A DNA stretch of 46,591 nucleotides from Candidatus Eiseniibacteriota bacterium (GCA_030609365.1 JAUWCJ010000007.1:1-46591), one strand, 5' to 3'. Positions 33,052 through 41,449 are shown, counted from the stretch's first letter. The notes: generated by a model not told the origin, from the letters alone. Translations and numbers: made by a program.

Positions 33052-34181
33052 CCTATGGCGTCCTTTCCCTGAAGGAGCGCCACGCCAAGCTGGAGGGCGT
33101 CCTCGATCTCCTGACGTTCCTCCTCAGTTCCGGCCTCCTCGAGCCTCGACCGCATGTGTCTCGCGAATCGCCCCACCACCAGACGCTCGGGCAGCTGGAC
33201 GAAGTCCTCGTCGGTCACCCTCAGGTGGTAGTCCCTGACGGGAGGACAAACGAAGAAGTAGTCAGCCGCGAGCTCCTCCACAAGGTCCCAGTCGTCGATC
33301 CCTGCCTCAGCCGACGTCAGCCCGGTCAGCACCAGCCGGAGAACCGCGTTGGGATTCTGGTGCGCCTGGTTTCCGACCTGCTCGGCTATTGAGAACGAGT
33401 CCGAGGCGTCGGTCAGCTCGACTCTGGCCTCGATGACGCTCCTGGCCCCGACGCGCACCTTCGTCACGATCGTCCCGCTCGCCCTCAACTCGACTCGCGC
33501 GACGTGTCCCTGACCGCCGCCGTTCATGACGACGAGTTCGGGTGACCCTGGATAGACAGCGGGCACGCCGACACCCTCGACCTCATGCCACGACCGCAGA
33601 TGTCCGAGCGCGTAGTAGGACCAACCCTGACCCGCGAGAGCTGAAGCCGCGATGGGCTGTCCGTCTTCGACGTCGTCGTTCTCCGCGGCGTGCACGACCG
33701 CCACGTTGAACGCAAACGCCGGGTCTGGCTCGAGGTCGCCCGCGCTGTCATCGAGTCCGTGGTTACCCAGAGGATTGCCGTGAATCTTGAGCCCCGCGTG
33801 CTCCACCGCCACGGAGTTCCGACCGTCCAGCCCGAGCACCGATACTCGCTCGAGCCTGCCGAACTCGGCCCGGTAGCTCGTGTAGACGGACTCGATGCCG
33901 AGGGAATCATGAGAGCCCGGAAGCAGAATGACGCTTGCCCTCGATTCGCTCGTCAGGCGCGCCAGTTCCCTCAGTACGAATCGCACCGTTGCGGCCGAGG
34001 GGTTGTTCGAATGAAACAGGTCGCCGGCGATCACGAGGGCATCCGCGTGCTGGTCGATGACCAGGTCGACGATCTTGCTCAACGTTCGTCTGAGTTCCTC
34101 TCTCTGCTCCGCTGCCCGCGGCCCAAGCCAGCCGAGCGGAGCACCGAGGTGAACATCGGACGTGTGTATGATGATGGGCAC
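33048..34181 (-). CDS. SbcD/Mre11-like metallophosphoesterase (YhaO type)
   Basis: The 377 residues start at GTG 34181, five bases after GGAGG. The calcineurin-like metal-site motifs are DVHLG (D9, H11), GDLFHSN (D54), PGSHD (89-92), VVHAAEN (H164) and ALGHLRSW (H194). Two expected ligands differ: the Asn of GNHD is S90, and the second His of GHxH is R196. Related YhaO-like proteins do vary at the first position, so activity may persist or be altered. A C-terminal capping domain (about 270-377) follows. It is the partner of the ATPase gene downstream. Confidence 0.88.
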   Translation of the reverse strand: MPIIIHTSDVHLGAPLGWLGPRAAEQREELRRTLSKIVDLVIDQHADALVIAGDLFHSNNPSAATVRFVLRELARLTSESRASVILLPGSHDSLGIESVYTSYRAEFGRLERVSVLGLDGRNSVAVEHAGLKIHGNPLGNHGLDDSAGDLEPDPAFAFNVAVVHAAENDDVEDGQPIAASALAGQGWSYYALGHLRSWHEVEGVGVPAVYPGSPELVVMNGGGQGHVARVELRASGTIVTKVRVGARSVIEARVELTDASDSFSIAEQVGNQAHQNPNAVLRLVLTGLTSAEAGIDDWDLVEELAADYFFVCPPVRDYHLRVTDEDFVQLPERLVVGRFARHMRSRLEEAGTEEERQEIEDALQLGVALLQGKDAIG

Positions 34182-34226
34182 AAGACCTCCAGCGATGGAG
34201 CCGCAAGCGCTTCAGAAATCGTTCAC

Positions 34227-34244
34227 GCGGGGACTTCCCCCCGC
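34227..34244 (-). repeat. Small hairpin in the phosphoesterase leader
   Basis: Arms GCGGGG (34227-34232) and CCCCGC (34239-34244) lie about 50 bases before the phosphoesterase start codon. They are the only structured element I see in that leader, and no clear promoter could be read there. Confidence 0.35.
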
Positions 34245-34352
34245 CCCGTAGATGCACAGGTCATGCCTAAACTGCGTTACCTGTGTGAAATTGCCCCGTT
34301 TTCTTCCCCTGCAAACCGCCTGTCTCAGACGTCCATCCCCACAAACGAAGCA

Positions 34353-34382
34353 GGGCGCGGACATCGTGCAACGTCCGCGCCC
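34353..34382 (-). terminator. Hairpin terminator after the acidic lipoprotein gene
   Basis: Perfect 10-base arms GGGCGCGGAC (34353-34362) and GTCCGCGCCC (34373-34382) flank a 10-base loop. On the minus strand TGCTTCGTTTG follows, a weak T-rich tail. It separates the lipoprotein gene from the phosphoesterase operon. Confidence 0.6.
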
Positions 34383-34456
34383 CAAAATGCACTTGAATGG
34401 CTGACCCAACGCTCATGATCCCGGCCAGCCGCCTGTCCGTCAGCCGCGTCCTCCTC

Positions 34457-35671
34457 CTACTGCTCGTCGAGCCACTCGAAGATCTCGTCCCATTTCGCGT
34501 TGGTCATATCCGGGGTGATCTCATCGAAGGTCGGATCCTCAAAGTAGACCGGCTCCGTAACCTCGATGGTCATGGAGTCGGACCAGGTGTGCGCCGGGAA
34601 GTAATCCGTGAGGGGGTCGAGCGGGTCGTTGAAGAGCTCCCACAGGTCGATCAATATCTCCATGTTCGGAGCGCTCGGTTCGATGTCCTCCGCCGGGTTG
34701 AAGCTCACGCCATTCGTCAAACCCTCGTAGATGTCTTCCGCGATCGCCAACAGCGTGTCCGCGAAGCCCTCGCCCAGGGGGATCCACCCCTCGTCGTCGG
34801 TGTTCGTGAACACATCCGTGTCCTGCGGGTCCGTCTCGTCCAGCAGGCTCTGGGCGCAGTCGCCCAGGTGCTCCTGCATCTCCAAGAGCTCCGCGTACGC
34901 GGACGCCATCTGGTTGCCGGGCCTCAGGCTGAGGAAGTCCGGATCCTCATCGATGAGCTCCTGGAAATCCTGTCCGTCGTCCATATCGACGTTGTAGCTC
35001 ACGGACACGTGGAACACGGCCTGCAGAGCGTCGAGCGGCGCGTGCAGGAGGAAAACGTCAGTGGCGTCGATCTCGATCTCTATCGTCTCGCGCTTCTCCT
35101 CCACCTCGAAATGGAGGAGCACGACGCAGTCCTGGTCCTCGAACTGCAGCAGGTTGCCGTCCGCATACTCCAGAGCGGGCAGCACCTCCGCCTCGATGAA
35201 ATCCTGAAGTTCGGAGAACGGGAAATCGTCCCTGGAGGACGCCCTGAGACGCATCGCCGCCGCGTAGACGTCCGGCCTCTGGAACGCTCGGAAGAGGAAG
35301 TCCCCGGGGCCGCCCGGGCCACGTCCTTCGTCGGGGAACAGACCCTCGAGAATATCAGCGAGATCCGGATCCTGAAGCACCATCGCGAGCCTCGTTATCG
35401 CCGCCATCAGGAGCGCACCGCAGTGGTCGGGGTCGGCGTCCAGGGCGTCTTCGAAGTAGCCGTTGGCCTCCTCCGTATCGACGTCCCACTCCCAGGGCGG
35501 TTCCTCCATGTTCACATCGCCCATCGAACCCTCGAGGTAGGCGATACCCTCAGAGAACAGCTCCTCCGCGCTCCCCGCGCTGTCAGCGCTGTTGTTGTCG
35601 GAGCACCCGAACAGCACGAGCGCGACAGCCCCGAGCGCTACCAACAGGACGAGTGGACGTAGCGTTTTCAT
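34457..35671 (-). CDS. Unrecognised acidic lipoprotein
   Basis: From ATG 35671 (GAGGAGGG upstream) it has 404 residues. The N-terminus MKTLRPLVLLVALGA leads to the lipobox VLFGCSDNNS, so it is a lipoprotein. The mature part is strongly acidic and helical, with one TPR-like segment (NGYFEDALDADPDHCGALLMAAI, seen as two parts around residue 90) and long Asp/Glu-rich stretches. I do not recognise a family. A similar size and layout occurs in secreted lipoproteins of uncultured phyla, but I cannot name one. It has its own promoter candidate (35737-35765) and a terminator hairpin, so it is a single-gene unit. Confidence 0.75.
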   Translation of the reverse strand: MKTLRPLVLLVALGAVALVLFGCSDNNSADSAGSAEELFSEGIAYLEGSMGDVNMEEPPWEWDVDTEEANGYFEDALDADPDHCGALLMAAITRLAMVLQDPDLADILEGLFPDEGRGPGGPGDFLFRAFQRPDVYAAAMRLRASSRDDFPFSELQDFIEAEVLPALEYADGNLLQFEDQDCVVLLHFEVEEKRETIEIEIDATDVFLLHAPLDALQAVFHVSVSYNVDMDDGQDFQELIDEDPDFLSLRPGNQMASAYAELLEMQEHLGDCAQSLLDETDPQDTDVFTNTDDEGWIPLGEGFADTLLAIAEDIYEGLTNGVSFNPAEDIEPSAPNMEILIDLWELFNDPLDPLTDYFPAHTWSDSMTIEVTEPVYFEDPTFDEITPDMTNAKWDEIFEWLDEQ

Positions 35672-35736
35672 CCGGTCCCTCCTCGTGTTCCAGGCCGACA
35701 ATTCTCTACCCGCAGTTCCCTCTCCCATTCCCTGAT

Positions 35737-35765
35737 ATCAGACGACAGGCTGCCGCGCAAGTCAA
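35737..35765 (-). promoter_or_regulatory. Candidate promoter for the acidic lipoprotein gene
   Basis: TTGACT (35765-35760) and TCTGAT (35742-35737) are 17 bases apart on the minus strand, about 70 bases before the start codon. The -35 is good, the -10 moderate. Confidence 0.45.
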
Positions 35766-35802
35766 AAACTCGAAGGATCTGCGCCCGCCGGTTACATGCG
35801 AT

Positions 35803-35832
35803 GCGCCCCCTCTCACGGTCGAGAGGAGGCGC
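35803..35832 (-). terminator. Stem-loop after tRNA-Arg
   Basis: On the minus strand GCGCCTCCTCTC pairs with GAGAGGGGGCGC (12 pairs, one of them G-U) around a 6-base loop, four bases past the tRNA-Arg CCA end. No U-tract follows, so it is either a GC-type terminator or a 3' processing stem. Confidence 0.6.
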
Positions 35833-35835
35833 TCT

Positions 35836-35912
35836 TGGTACGCCCAGGAGGACTCGAACCCCCAACCTTCTGGTCCGTAGCCAGACGCTCTATCCAATTG
35901 AGCTATGGGCGC
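35836..35912 (-). tRNA. tRNA-Arg (anticodon ACG)
   Basis: A 77-base tRNA with encoded CCA. The anticodon loop CTACGGA gives ACG, which TadA (23638-24081) edits to ICG. The D arm reads AGCTCAATTGGATAGAGC and the T arm GGTTCGAGTCC. It is the last of three tRNAs. Confidence 0.95.
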
Positions 35913-35922
35913 TTCTCGTATC

Positions 35923-36012
<90 letters not shown>

Positions 36013-36042
36013 ACATACGTCGCAGCTGTCAAAGCCTCAAAA

Positions 36043-36129
36043 TGGCGGAGGGCGAGGGACTCGAACCCCCAAGGGCGTGAGCCCGGCGGTTTTCAAGACC
36101 GCTGCCTTACCAATTAGGACTAGCCCTCC
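36043..36129 (-). tRNA. tRNA-Ser (anticodon TGA)
   Basis: An 87-base class II tRNA with a long variable arm and encoded CCA. The acceptor GGAGGGC pairs with GCCCTCC, and the anticodon loop CTTGAAA gives TGA. It is the first gene behind the strong promoter at 36144-36172. Confidence 0.94.
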
Positions 36130-36143
36130 AACCTCCCCACGGC

Positions 36144-36172
36144 AGTATAACAACGCCTCCACCGCGAGTCAA
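36144..36172 (-). promoter_or_regulatory. Strong sigma-70-type promoter of the Ser-Ser-Arg tRNA operon
   Basis: On the minus strand TTGACT (36172-36167), 17 bases, TATACT (36149-36144): five of six matches in each box. The expected start is about 7 bases downstream, just before the first tRNA-Ser. It is the best promoter in the window. Confidence 0.85.
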
Positions 36173-36236
36173 ATCGAATCAGCCGTCACCACTCAGACAC
36201 GACGCAACCCGGCCTTGCGGAACCTCGCTACCTCGC

Positions 36237-37208
36237 CTACTTCCATCCGGAGTCGGAGCGGCGGCCCGCTCGGGGCCCGCCGCGCGAACGCCCGCTCTCC
36301 TCCAACTCCCACTCTCTGAGCAACCGACGAGAGCGTGCCAGGCGCACCGCACCACCCCCCAGCAGGACCAGCGCCAGCACCACGAACATCACATTCCACC
36401 GGGAGAGGAACACACCCCAGCCGAAGCGCCCCCGGAAGGAGGCCAGTGCGTCCCGCTCGAAGACGCGGAGCGTGCGGCCTGAGAGCGCTGCCACGCCATC
36501 TTCAAAACTCCCGGCCGCCGCGATCCCGAAGAGCACCTCTGCCGGCGTCGCCGGGCCCGCCTCCTCCATGAGGAACCGAACGGCGTAGAAACTCTCGGAA
36601 TAGGCCAGCATGGCGTCGGCAGCGTCGGCCGGGAACCCAACAGCCAGTTCGTCCAGCGGGATCAGACCGCCACTGGCGCTCGCGCCCGACAGAACCGACG
36701 AACGGGGCAGCCGCCACTCCCCCGCCAGCGTCATCGCGATACCCTCGTGAAACCACCGCGGGACGTGCACGCCGGAGAGGACTCGTCCTGCCGCGACGTG
36801 GCCTATCTCGTGAACCACAACGTCCTCCATGTGGAGGGGGTCAGGAGCCGTCACCGGGTTCCTGAGCACGATGACGCCGCGGTCCGGGAACGCGCAGCCG
36901 GCACCCCAGTCAGGCACGCCCCCGTACGTCAAGGTCCGGAACTCGTCTCCGGTGGAGGCCACGTAGATCGTCACTGGTCCCAGTTCGGCCAGGCCCGCGC
37001 TCTGCGCCACGCCACTGCCCCGTGACACGGCTATCTCGAGGATCCGTTCGGCCGGGCGAGCGTCCGCCCGCCTATAGAAGACCGTGATGTCGCCGCGGCT
37101 CAGACGCTCGCGCGCCGGAGCATCTGGGGCGGCGCCGGCGACCTGTGCCAGCACAACCATACCAAGCGCGACAGCGGCGCAGAGCGCTGTGAATGCCCGC
37201 AGGCGCAC
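36237..37208 (-). CDS. Exported, membrane-anchored MA-like zinc metallopeptidase
   Basis: The 323 residues begin with a signal peptide (about 1-26, ending VAGAAPD). The zinc-binding HEIGH lies at 133-137 and a second acidic ligand candidate is E155 in WFHEGIAM, as in gluzincins of the peptidase MA family. A C-terminal membrane helix (about 275-295, MFVVLALVLLGGG) precedes a basic tail, so the catalytic domain should face outside the cytoplasm. The GTG start has AAAGGG nine bases upstream, overlapping the nifS stop region, so it is probably co-transcribed with nifS. The substrate is unknown. Confidence 0.8.
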   Translation of the reverse strand: MRLRAFTALCAAVALGMVVLAQVAGAAPDAPARERLSRGDITVFYRRADARPAERILEIAVSRGSGVAQSAGLAELGPVTIYVASTGDEFRTLTYGGVPDWGAGCAFPDRGVIVLRNPVTAPDPLHMEDVVVHEIGHVAAGRVLSGVHVPRWFHEGIAMTLAGEWRLPRSSVLSGASASGGLIPLDELAVGFPADAADAMLAYSESFYAVRFLMEEAGPATPAEVLFGIAAAGSFEDGVAALSGRTLRVFERDALASFRGRFGWGVFLSRWNVMFVVLALVLLGGGAVRLARSRRLLREWELEESGRSRGGPRAGRRSDSGWK

Positions 37209-37214
37209 AGCAGG

Positions 37215-38384
37215 TTACCCTTTCCGATGGTGAAGTGGTGAGATGCTTCGCAGACGTTCAACAGCGCCGGGGAGCACGTCAAGGACCCTGTCGACGTCGG
37301 CCTCCGTGGTAGAACGCCCCAGGCCGAACCTGACGGAACCCTGTGCGACGTTCGCCGGCACACCCATGGCCGATAGCACATGCGACGGCTCCCCTGAGTT
37401 CGTGGTGCAAGCCGAGCCAGTGGAAACGGCGATGCCCTCCATGTCCAGTGCGAGGACCACGCTCTCTCCCTCAACGTAGTGCAGAGAGACGTTCAGCGTC
37501 CCGGGAAGGCGCTCCGTCGGGTGTCCGTTGATGGACACCTCCGATATACTCTCGAGGATGCCCCTCTCCAGTCGCGCGGTCAGGCGCTTGAGACGGACGC
37601 TCTCCTGCGCCATCCCTCCCACTGCGAGTTCCAGTGCCTTTGCGAGCCCTACGATGCCGGGGACGTTCTCCGTGCCGGCGCGGACGCTCCACTCGTGGCT
37701 CCCTCCGTGAGACAGCGGGTCGAAGGACACGCCCCTCCTCACGTAGAGGAAACCGACTCCCTTCGGACCGTAGATCTTGTGCGAGGACATCGAGACCAGG
37801 TCGACGCCGAGTTCACCCAGGTCCAGTGGCAATTTCCCGATCGCCTGAACCGCGTCCGTGTGAACGAGAATGCCGCGGCTTCTCGCCATTGCCGCGATCT
37901 CCCTCACGGGCTGCACGGTTCCGACCTCGTTGTTGGCGAGCATAACAGAAACAAGGATCGTGTCTCCGCGACACGCGCTCTCCACATCCGCGGGGTCCAC
38001 CCTCCCGGTCTCGTCGACTCCCACGAAGCTCACGTCGAGCCCGAACCTGTCTCTCAAATACGTGGCGGTGTGCAGAACGGCGTGGTGCTCGATCCGCGTA
38101 GTGACGATGTGACCGGGGCGCTCGAGATTGGCGAAGCCCACGCCCTTGAGGGCCATGTTATCGGATTCCGTGCCCCCGCTCGTGAAGACTATCTCCCTCG
38201 GCGCACACCCCATCGAGGCCGCCACGGTCTCTCTTGCATCCTCTACGGCGCGCCGCGTCCCCTGGGACAGCTCGTACGGACTTGACGGGTTCCCGTACCT
38301 CTCGCCGAAGTAGGGCAGCATCGCCTCAACCACGCGAGGGTCCGTGGGCGTCGTCGCGTTGTGGTCCATGTAGACGACACTCAC
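37215..38384 (-). CDS. nifS: Cysteine desulfurase (NifS/IscS class)
   Basis: This pyridoxal-phosphate enzyme supplies sulfur for Fe-S clusters and tRNA thiolation. The start is GTG 38384 (VSVVYMDHNATTP), after AAGGAGGT. The 389 residues contain SGGTESDNMAL, IEHHAV, the PLP lysine in SSHKIYGPKG, AGTENVPGIVGL, and active-site Cys in STGSACTTNSGEPSHVL. The Cys-loop form fits group I (IscS/NifS). No iscU or nifU is adjacent here. Confidence 0.93.
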   Translation of the reverse strand: MSVVYMDHNATTPTDPRVVEAMLPYFGERYGNPSSPYELSQGTRRAVEDARETVAASMGCAPREIVFTSGGTESDNMALKGVGFANLERPGHIVTTRIEHHAVLHTATYLRDRFGLDVSFVGVDETGRVDPADVESACRGDTILVSVMLANNEVGTVQPVREIAAMARSRGILVHTDAVQAIGKLPLDLGELGVDLVSMSSHKIYGPKGVGFLYVRRGVSFDPLSHGGSHEWSVRAGTENVPGIVGLAKALELAVGGMAQESVRLKRLTARLERGILESISEVSINGHPTERLPGTLNVSLHYVEGESVVLALDMEGIAVSTGSACTTNSGEPSHVLSAMGVPANVAQGSVRFGLGRSTTEADVDRVLDVLPGAVERLRSISPLHHRKG

Positions 38385-38416
38385 CGCACGCACCTCCTTC
38401 ACACACAACTCGCAGT

Positions 38417-38444
38417 GCGGCCGGCCCGAAGTGAGGCCGGCCGC
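38417..38444 (-). terminator. GC-rich hairpin after the TPR lipoprotein gene
   Basis: Perfect 10-base arms GCGGCCGGCC (38417-38426) and GGCCGGCCGC (38435-38444) surround an 8-base loop, about 75 bases past the lipoprotein stop. No U-tract follows, like several other hairpins in this window. Confidence 0.5.
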
Positions 38445-38518
38445 CCGTCTTCACATGTTGGTGGAGCCGGACGAACGCTCGATCTCACAAGGCGCGCCGT
38501 CCCCGTTCACGCCCCTCG

Positions 38519-39751
38519 CTACTCGCCCGTGCTCTCAGGGTCGTCCCATATACCCCGGAGCTTGGCCATCTGCGCGGCTTCGATCAACAGATTCTGCCGC
38601 TCTATCTCGCGATTGGCGTGCCTCTTCCAATTGGAGTCCAGTCTCGCCTGCTCAAGCTGACCGATTGCCTGGCCGAAGAGCACTACCGCTCCATCGAAGT
38701 CACTGTTCTGTTCGGCCGCTCTCGTTCCCTTCTTCTCAAGAGCCTTGGCCCACGTGACGTACGCACTGCCGTTGCCCTGTGAGACCTGCAGCATCCGTTG
38801 TGCCGTTGCTATCGCAGAATCAAACCTACCCACGTCGTTGTAGGCGTCCGCGAGCGCACCCAGGAAGTCCGGGTTGCTCGGTTGCGTCTTGACCAGCGCC
38901 TCATACTGCGCAAGCGCCTTCGTGTAATCACCTGTCGACCTGTAGACACTCGCCAGGTTCGCCCGGCTCCCGAAGTCGCCCGGCTCCTTCTCGAGCACTG
39001 TCAGGAAGAGCGTCTCGGCGTCGCCGAGTCGCCCCACCTTCATGTAGAGGAAGCCCAGGGTCTTCAGCGTGTAGGAGCTGGCTCCCCCGTAGGTACGGAC
39101 CTTCTCGTAGGCAGCGATGGACTGGTCATAGAGACCGGCTCGGTAATAGAGGTGCGCCAGCTGCTGCGCCGAGCGCGGGTCCGCCGGAGCGAGCTCGAAC
39201 GCCCGCCTGTACGCATTCACCGCCCCCAGGTCCATCGCCATCTTCTCGTACGCATACCCGAGATTGAGGAAGATGTCGGCATCGTCGCCCTTCAGCTGGA
39301 CGGCGGCGACGTACTCGTTCACCGATTCCTGATAGCTGCCCATGACCGAGTGCGCGTAGGCCAGCGACGTACGCGTGTAAGGATCGTCAGGGGCCAGGTC
39401 GCGCGCCTTCTCGTACATCTCCAGCGACTTGTCGAACTCCTGCGTCTCAACGAGGTAGATCCTGCCAAGACCCAGGTACGGCTCGACGTACTCCGGGTCG
39501 AGAACGATCGCCTTCTCGTAGTTCTCGATGGCCTTCCCTATCTCACGAACCCGGTAGAACTCGGAGGCGTTCTGTGCCGCCTTCTCGGCCGGCGTCAGCA
39601 CCACGGCCGGCGCTGTTTCCCCCGAACCCTTGATGGTCATCAGGGTCTGCCCCTTCTCCTCGGGCATCGAGCCGACGCAACCCGACAGTGCCGCCACAGC
39701 GACAACGATCAGGACCGACACCCAAACAAGTGGCGAGTTGGGTTTCATCAT
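38519..39751 (-). CDS. TPR-repeat lipoprotein
   Basis: The 410 residues have a signal peptide and the lipobox AALSGC (Cys25). About eight tetratricopeptide repeats fill residues 50-350, for example AIENYEKAIVLDPEYVEPYL and SLEMYEKARDLAPDDP. A charged C-terminal helix ends the chain. TPR lipoproteins typically scaffold envelope assembly complexes. It is 39 bases downstream of a second TPR gene and probably co-transcribed. The specific function is unknown. Confidence 0.85.
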   Translation of the reverse strand: MMKPNSPLVWVSVLIVVAVAALSGCVGSMPEEKGQTLMTIKGSGETAPAVVLTPAEKAAQNASEFYRVREIGKAIENYEKAIVLDPEYVEPYLGLGRIYLVETQEFDKSLEMYEKARDLAPDDPYTRTSLAYAHSVMGSYQESVNEYVAAVQLKGDDADIFLNLGYAYEKMAMDLGAVNAYRRAFELAPADPRSAQQLAHLYYRAGLYDQSIAAYEKVRTYGGASSYTLKTLGFLYMKVGRLGDAETLFLTVLEKEPGDFGSRANLASVYRSTGDYTKALAQYEALVKTQPSNPDFLGALADAYNDVGRFDSAIATAQRMLQVSQGNGSAYVTWAKALEKKGTRAAEQNSDFDGAVVLFGQAIGQLEQARLDSNWKRHANREIERQNLLIEAAQMAKLRGIWDDPESTGE

Positions 39752-39790
39752 GGGACCGCCTCTCTTCTTCCTGTCGCCGGGGAGCAGGTG

Positions 39791-40420
39791 CTACTTCTCC
39801 CCACGAAACTCGTTTATCATCTCAATGTTGTCCCGGCAGATCTGCGCTATAGCTCCTTCGGGATCCAGCTCGATCACCTTCTGCCACTCCCTGACTGCCT
39901 CATCGAAGATCTGCGCGTCCGCGAACGCCACCGCAACGTTGAAGTGGGCCTCCGCGCTGTCCGGATCGATCGCGAGGGCCTGTCTGTACATCTCGATCGC
40001 CTCGTAGTATTGCCTCTTGGCGTAGTGGTTCGTCCCGAGATTGATGTACACCATCGCGTTCTCCGGGTCGAGCGCCAGCGCCTTCCGGAGCTGCTCTCTG
40101 GCGGGCTCGAACTCTCCCATGTCGGTGTAGAGAGAGCCGAGGTTGGTCCGCGCCCCCACGTGCGTCGAGTCCAGCTCCACTACCGCCAGATACGTCGCCA
40201 GAGCCTCGTTCTCCATCCCTACCTCGTAGTAGAGGTTGCCCAGCTCTATGAGGAGGTCGATGTCATTGGGGCTCTTCTCGACGTCTCGCGCCAGCTTGTC
40301 GACAGCGGCTATGCGCTCGTCTACGGCCTCTCCTCCGTCCTGCGCAAGGGCCACGGGCGCCGCCACAAGGACCAGAAACGCAACCAGGATGATCGCGGCG
40401 ATCCGCGGTGCAGTCCACAT
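39791..40420 (-). CDS. Exported TPR-repeat protein
   Basis: The 209 residues begin with a signal peptide (about 1-26, ending VALAQDG), with no lipobox. Four TPR units follow, such as LIELGNLYYEVGMENEALA and AIEMYRQALAIDPDSAEAHF. GGAAGG-like sequence lies nine bases before the ATG. It is between the cyclophilin gene and the TPR lipoprotein gene. The group looks like a periplasmic protein-quality or assembly set, but this is inferred from context. Confidence 0.85.
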   Translation of the reverse strand: MWTAPRIAAIILVAFLVLVAAPVALAQDGGEAVDERIAAVDKLARDVEKSPNDIDLLIELGNLYYEVGMENEALATYLAVVELDSTHVGARTNLGSLYTDMGEFEPAREQLRKALALDPENAMVYINLGTNHYAKRQYYEAIEMYRQALAIDPDSAEAHFNVAVAFADAQIFDEAVREWQKVIELDPEGAIAQICRDNIEMINEFRGEK

Positions 40421-40458
40421 ACCATCAGTCCTTCCGTTTGTCCCAACTCAGGGTCACC

Positions 40459-41187
40459 CTACTTCTCAGGAGCGACCTCCACCGGCACGCTCTCTACGGT
40501 CAGTTTGACAATCTTGTCCGGCTTCGAAACGGAGCCCGACGCGCCGTCACCCTTCTCGAGCGAGTCGATGACGTCCATACCCTCGATCACCTTGCCGAAT
40601 GCGGCGTACTTGCCGTTGAGGTGCGACGCGCTCGCGAACATGATGAAGAACTGACTCCCACCGGAGTCCGGATCCGAGGCCCGTGCCATCGAAAGCACAC
40701 CCCTTACGTGATCCAGATCGGCATTGAACTCAGCGGGAATCGTGTAACCCGGACCGCCCGTGCCCTTCTTGTTCTCCACGTCCCCGGTCTGAGCCATGAA
40801 GCCGTCTATCACACGGTGAAACTCGACACCGTCGTAGCGACCGCTGTTCGCCAGGCTGACGAAGTTCACGACCGTATTGGGAGCCTTGTCTTCCCAGAGT
40901 TCGATCGTAACAACACCCTTGCTCGTCTCCAGCGTGGCGATCTTGCGTCCCTCAGGTAGGTACGGCACTTCCTTGGTCTGCTTGCCGTTCTTGATGTAGG
41001 TCAGTGTCGCGGTCACCGGCTTCGCCTCCTCAGTCGCGGCCATGGCCTCTACGTTCTTCGTCTCGACCGGTGCCTTGTCGTTGGTTACCGGCGCCGCCGT
41101 CCCCTCTCCTGCCGCCAGCGCAACCGAGGCCACCGCGGCCAGAGAAACTGCAAGCAGCACCGTCTGGAACCCTCTCTTGTAACGCAT
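40459..41187 (-). CDS. Exported peptidyl-prolyl cis-trans isomerase, cyclophilin type
   Basis: From ATG 41187 (AGGAGGAG upstream) it has 242 residues. A signal peptide (about 1-25) precedes a linker rich in Ala, Glu and Lys. The cyclophilin domain (about 80-235) has FHRVIDGFMAQTGD, GVLSMARASDPDSGGSQFFI and YAAFGKVIEGMDVID. The catalytic Arg and the Gln-Phe pair are present; the Trp for cyclosporin binding is not evident. It should help fold periplasmic proteins. Its promoter is at 41243-41272, divergent from glnA. Confidence 0.92.
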   Translation of the reverse strand: MRYKRGFQTVLLAVSLAAVASVALAAGEGTAAPVTNDKAPVETKNVEAMAATEEAKPVTATLTYIKNGKQTKEVPYLPEGRKIATLETSKGVVTIELWEDKAPNTVVNFVSLANSGRYDGVEFHRVIDGFMAQTGDVENKKGTGGPGYTIPAEFNADLDHVRGVLSMARASDPDSGGSQFFIMFASASHLNGKYAAFGKVIEGMDVIDSLEKGDGASGSVSKPDKIVKLTVESVPVEVAPEK

Positions 41188-41242
41188 CTGCTCCTCCTTC
41201 GGACTTCGTATGGAAATGACCATAGTCCACATCTCCATTCTC

Positions 41243-41272
41243 AATCTAACCGAGTAGGATTCCGAGTGTCAA
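41243..41272 (-). promoter_or_regulatory. Promoter of the cyclophilin-TPR operon
   Basis: A perfect TTGACA (41272-41267) lies 18 bases from TAGATT (41248-41243) on the minus strand, about 55 bases before the cyclophilin start. Confidence 0.65.
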
Positions 41273-41313
41273 GCGGGTTCTGTCCGGCCACGGCACGCAT
41301 TCTGCTAGTGTGT

Positions 41314-41342
41314 TTGACCACGCGCCAACGATGGACTACACT
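41314..41342 (+). promoter_or_regulatory. Promoter of glnA
   Basis: TTGACC (41314-41319), 17 bases, TACACT (41337-41342) on the plus strand. The predicted start near 41349 leaves a leader of about 160 bases. A second TTGACA at 41343 has no fitting -10. Confidence 0.7.
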
Positions 41343-41449
41343 TGACAGTTGTAATCAAGGGGCGCGCCGCCTGGCACCGCTTCACCCGGAATCGAGGGCG
41401 ACGCCGCAAGGGCTGCGCCCTCTCTTAGGCTTCGGGACCGGCGTCGTCG

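Noticed and set aside
34280-34296. A 14-base match to the lac operator/M13 primer region (CAATTTCACACAGG on the minus strand).
   Set aside because: The flanking bases differ from vector sequence on both sides and there is no other vector-like DNA nearby, so I treat it as chance.
38798-40654. A 618-codon plus-strand frame opposite the TPR genes.
   Set aside because: It is antisense to three secure genes, and its translation is Leu/Arg/Val/His-rich, the usual antisense composition of such genes. No start signal was seen.
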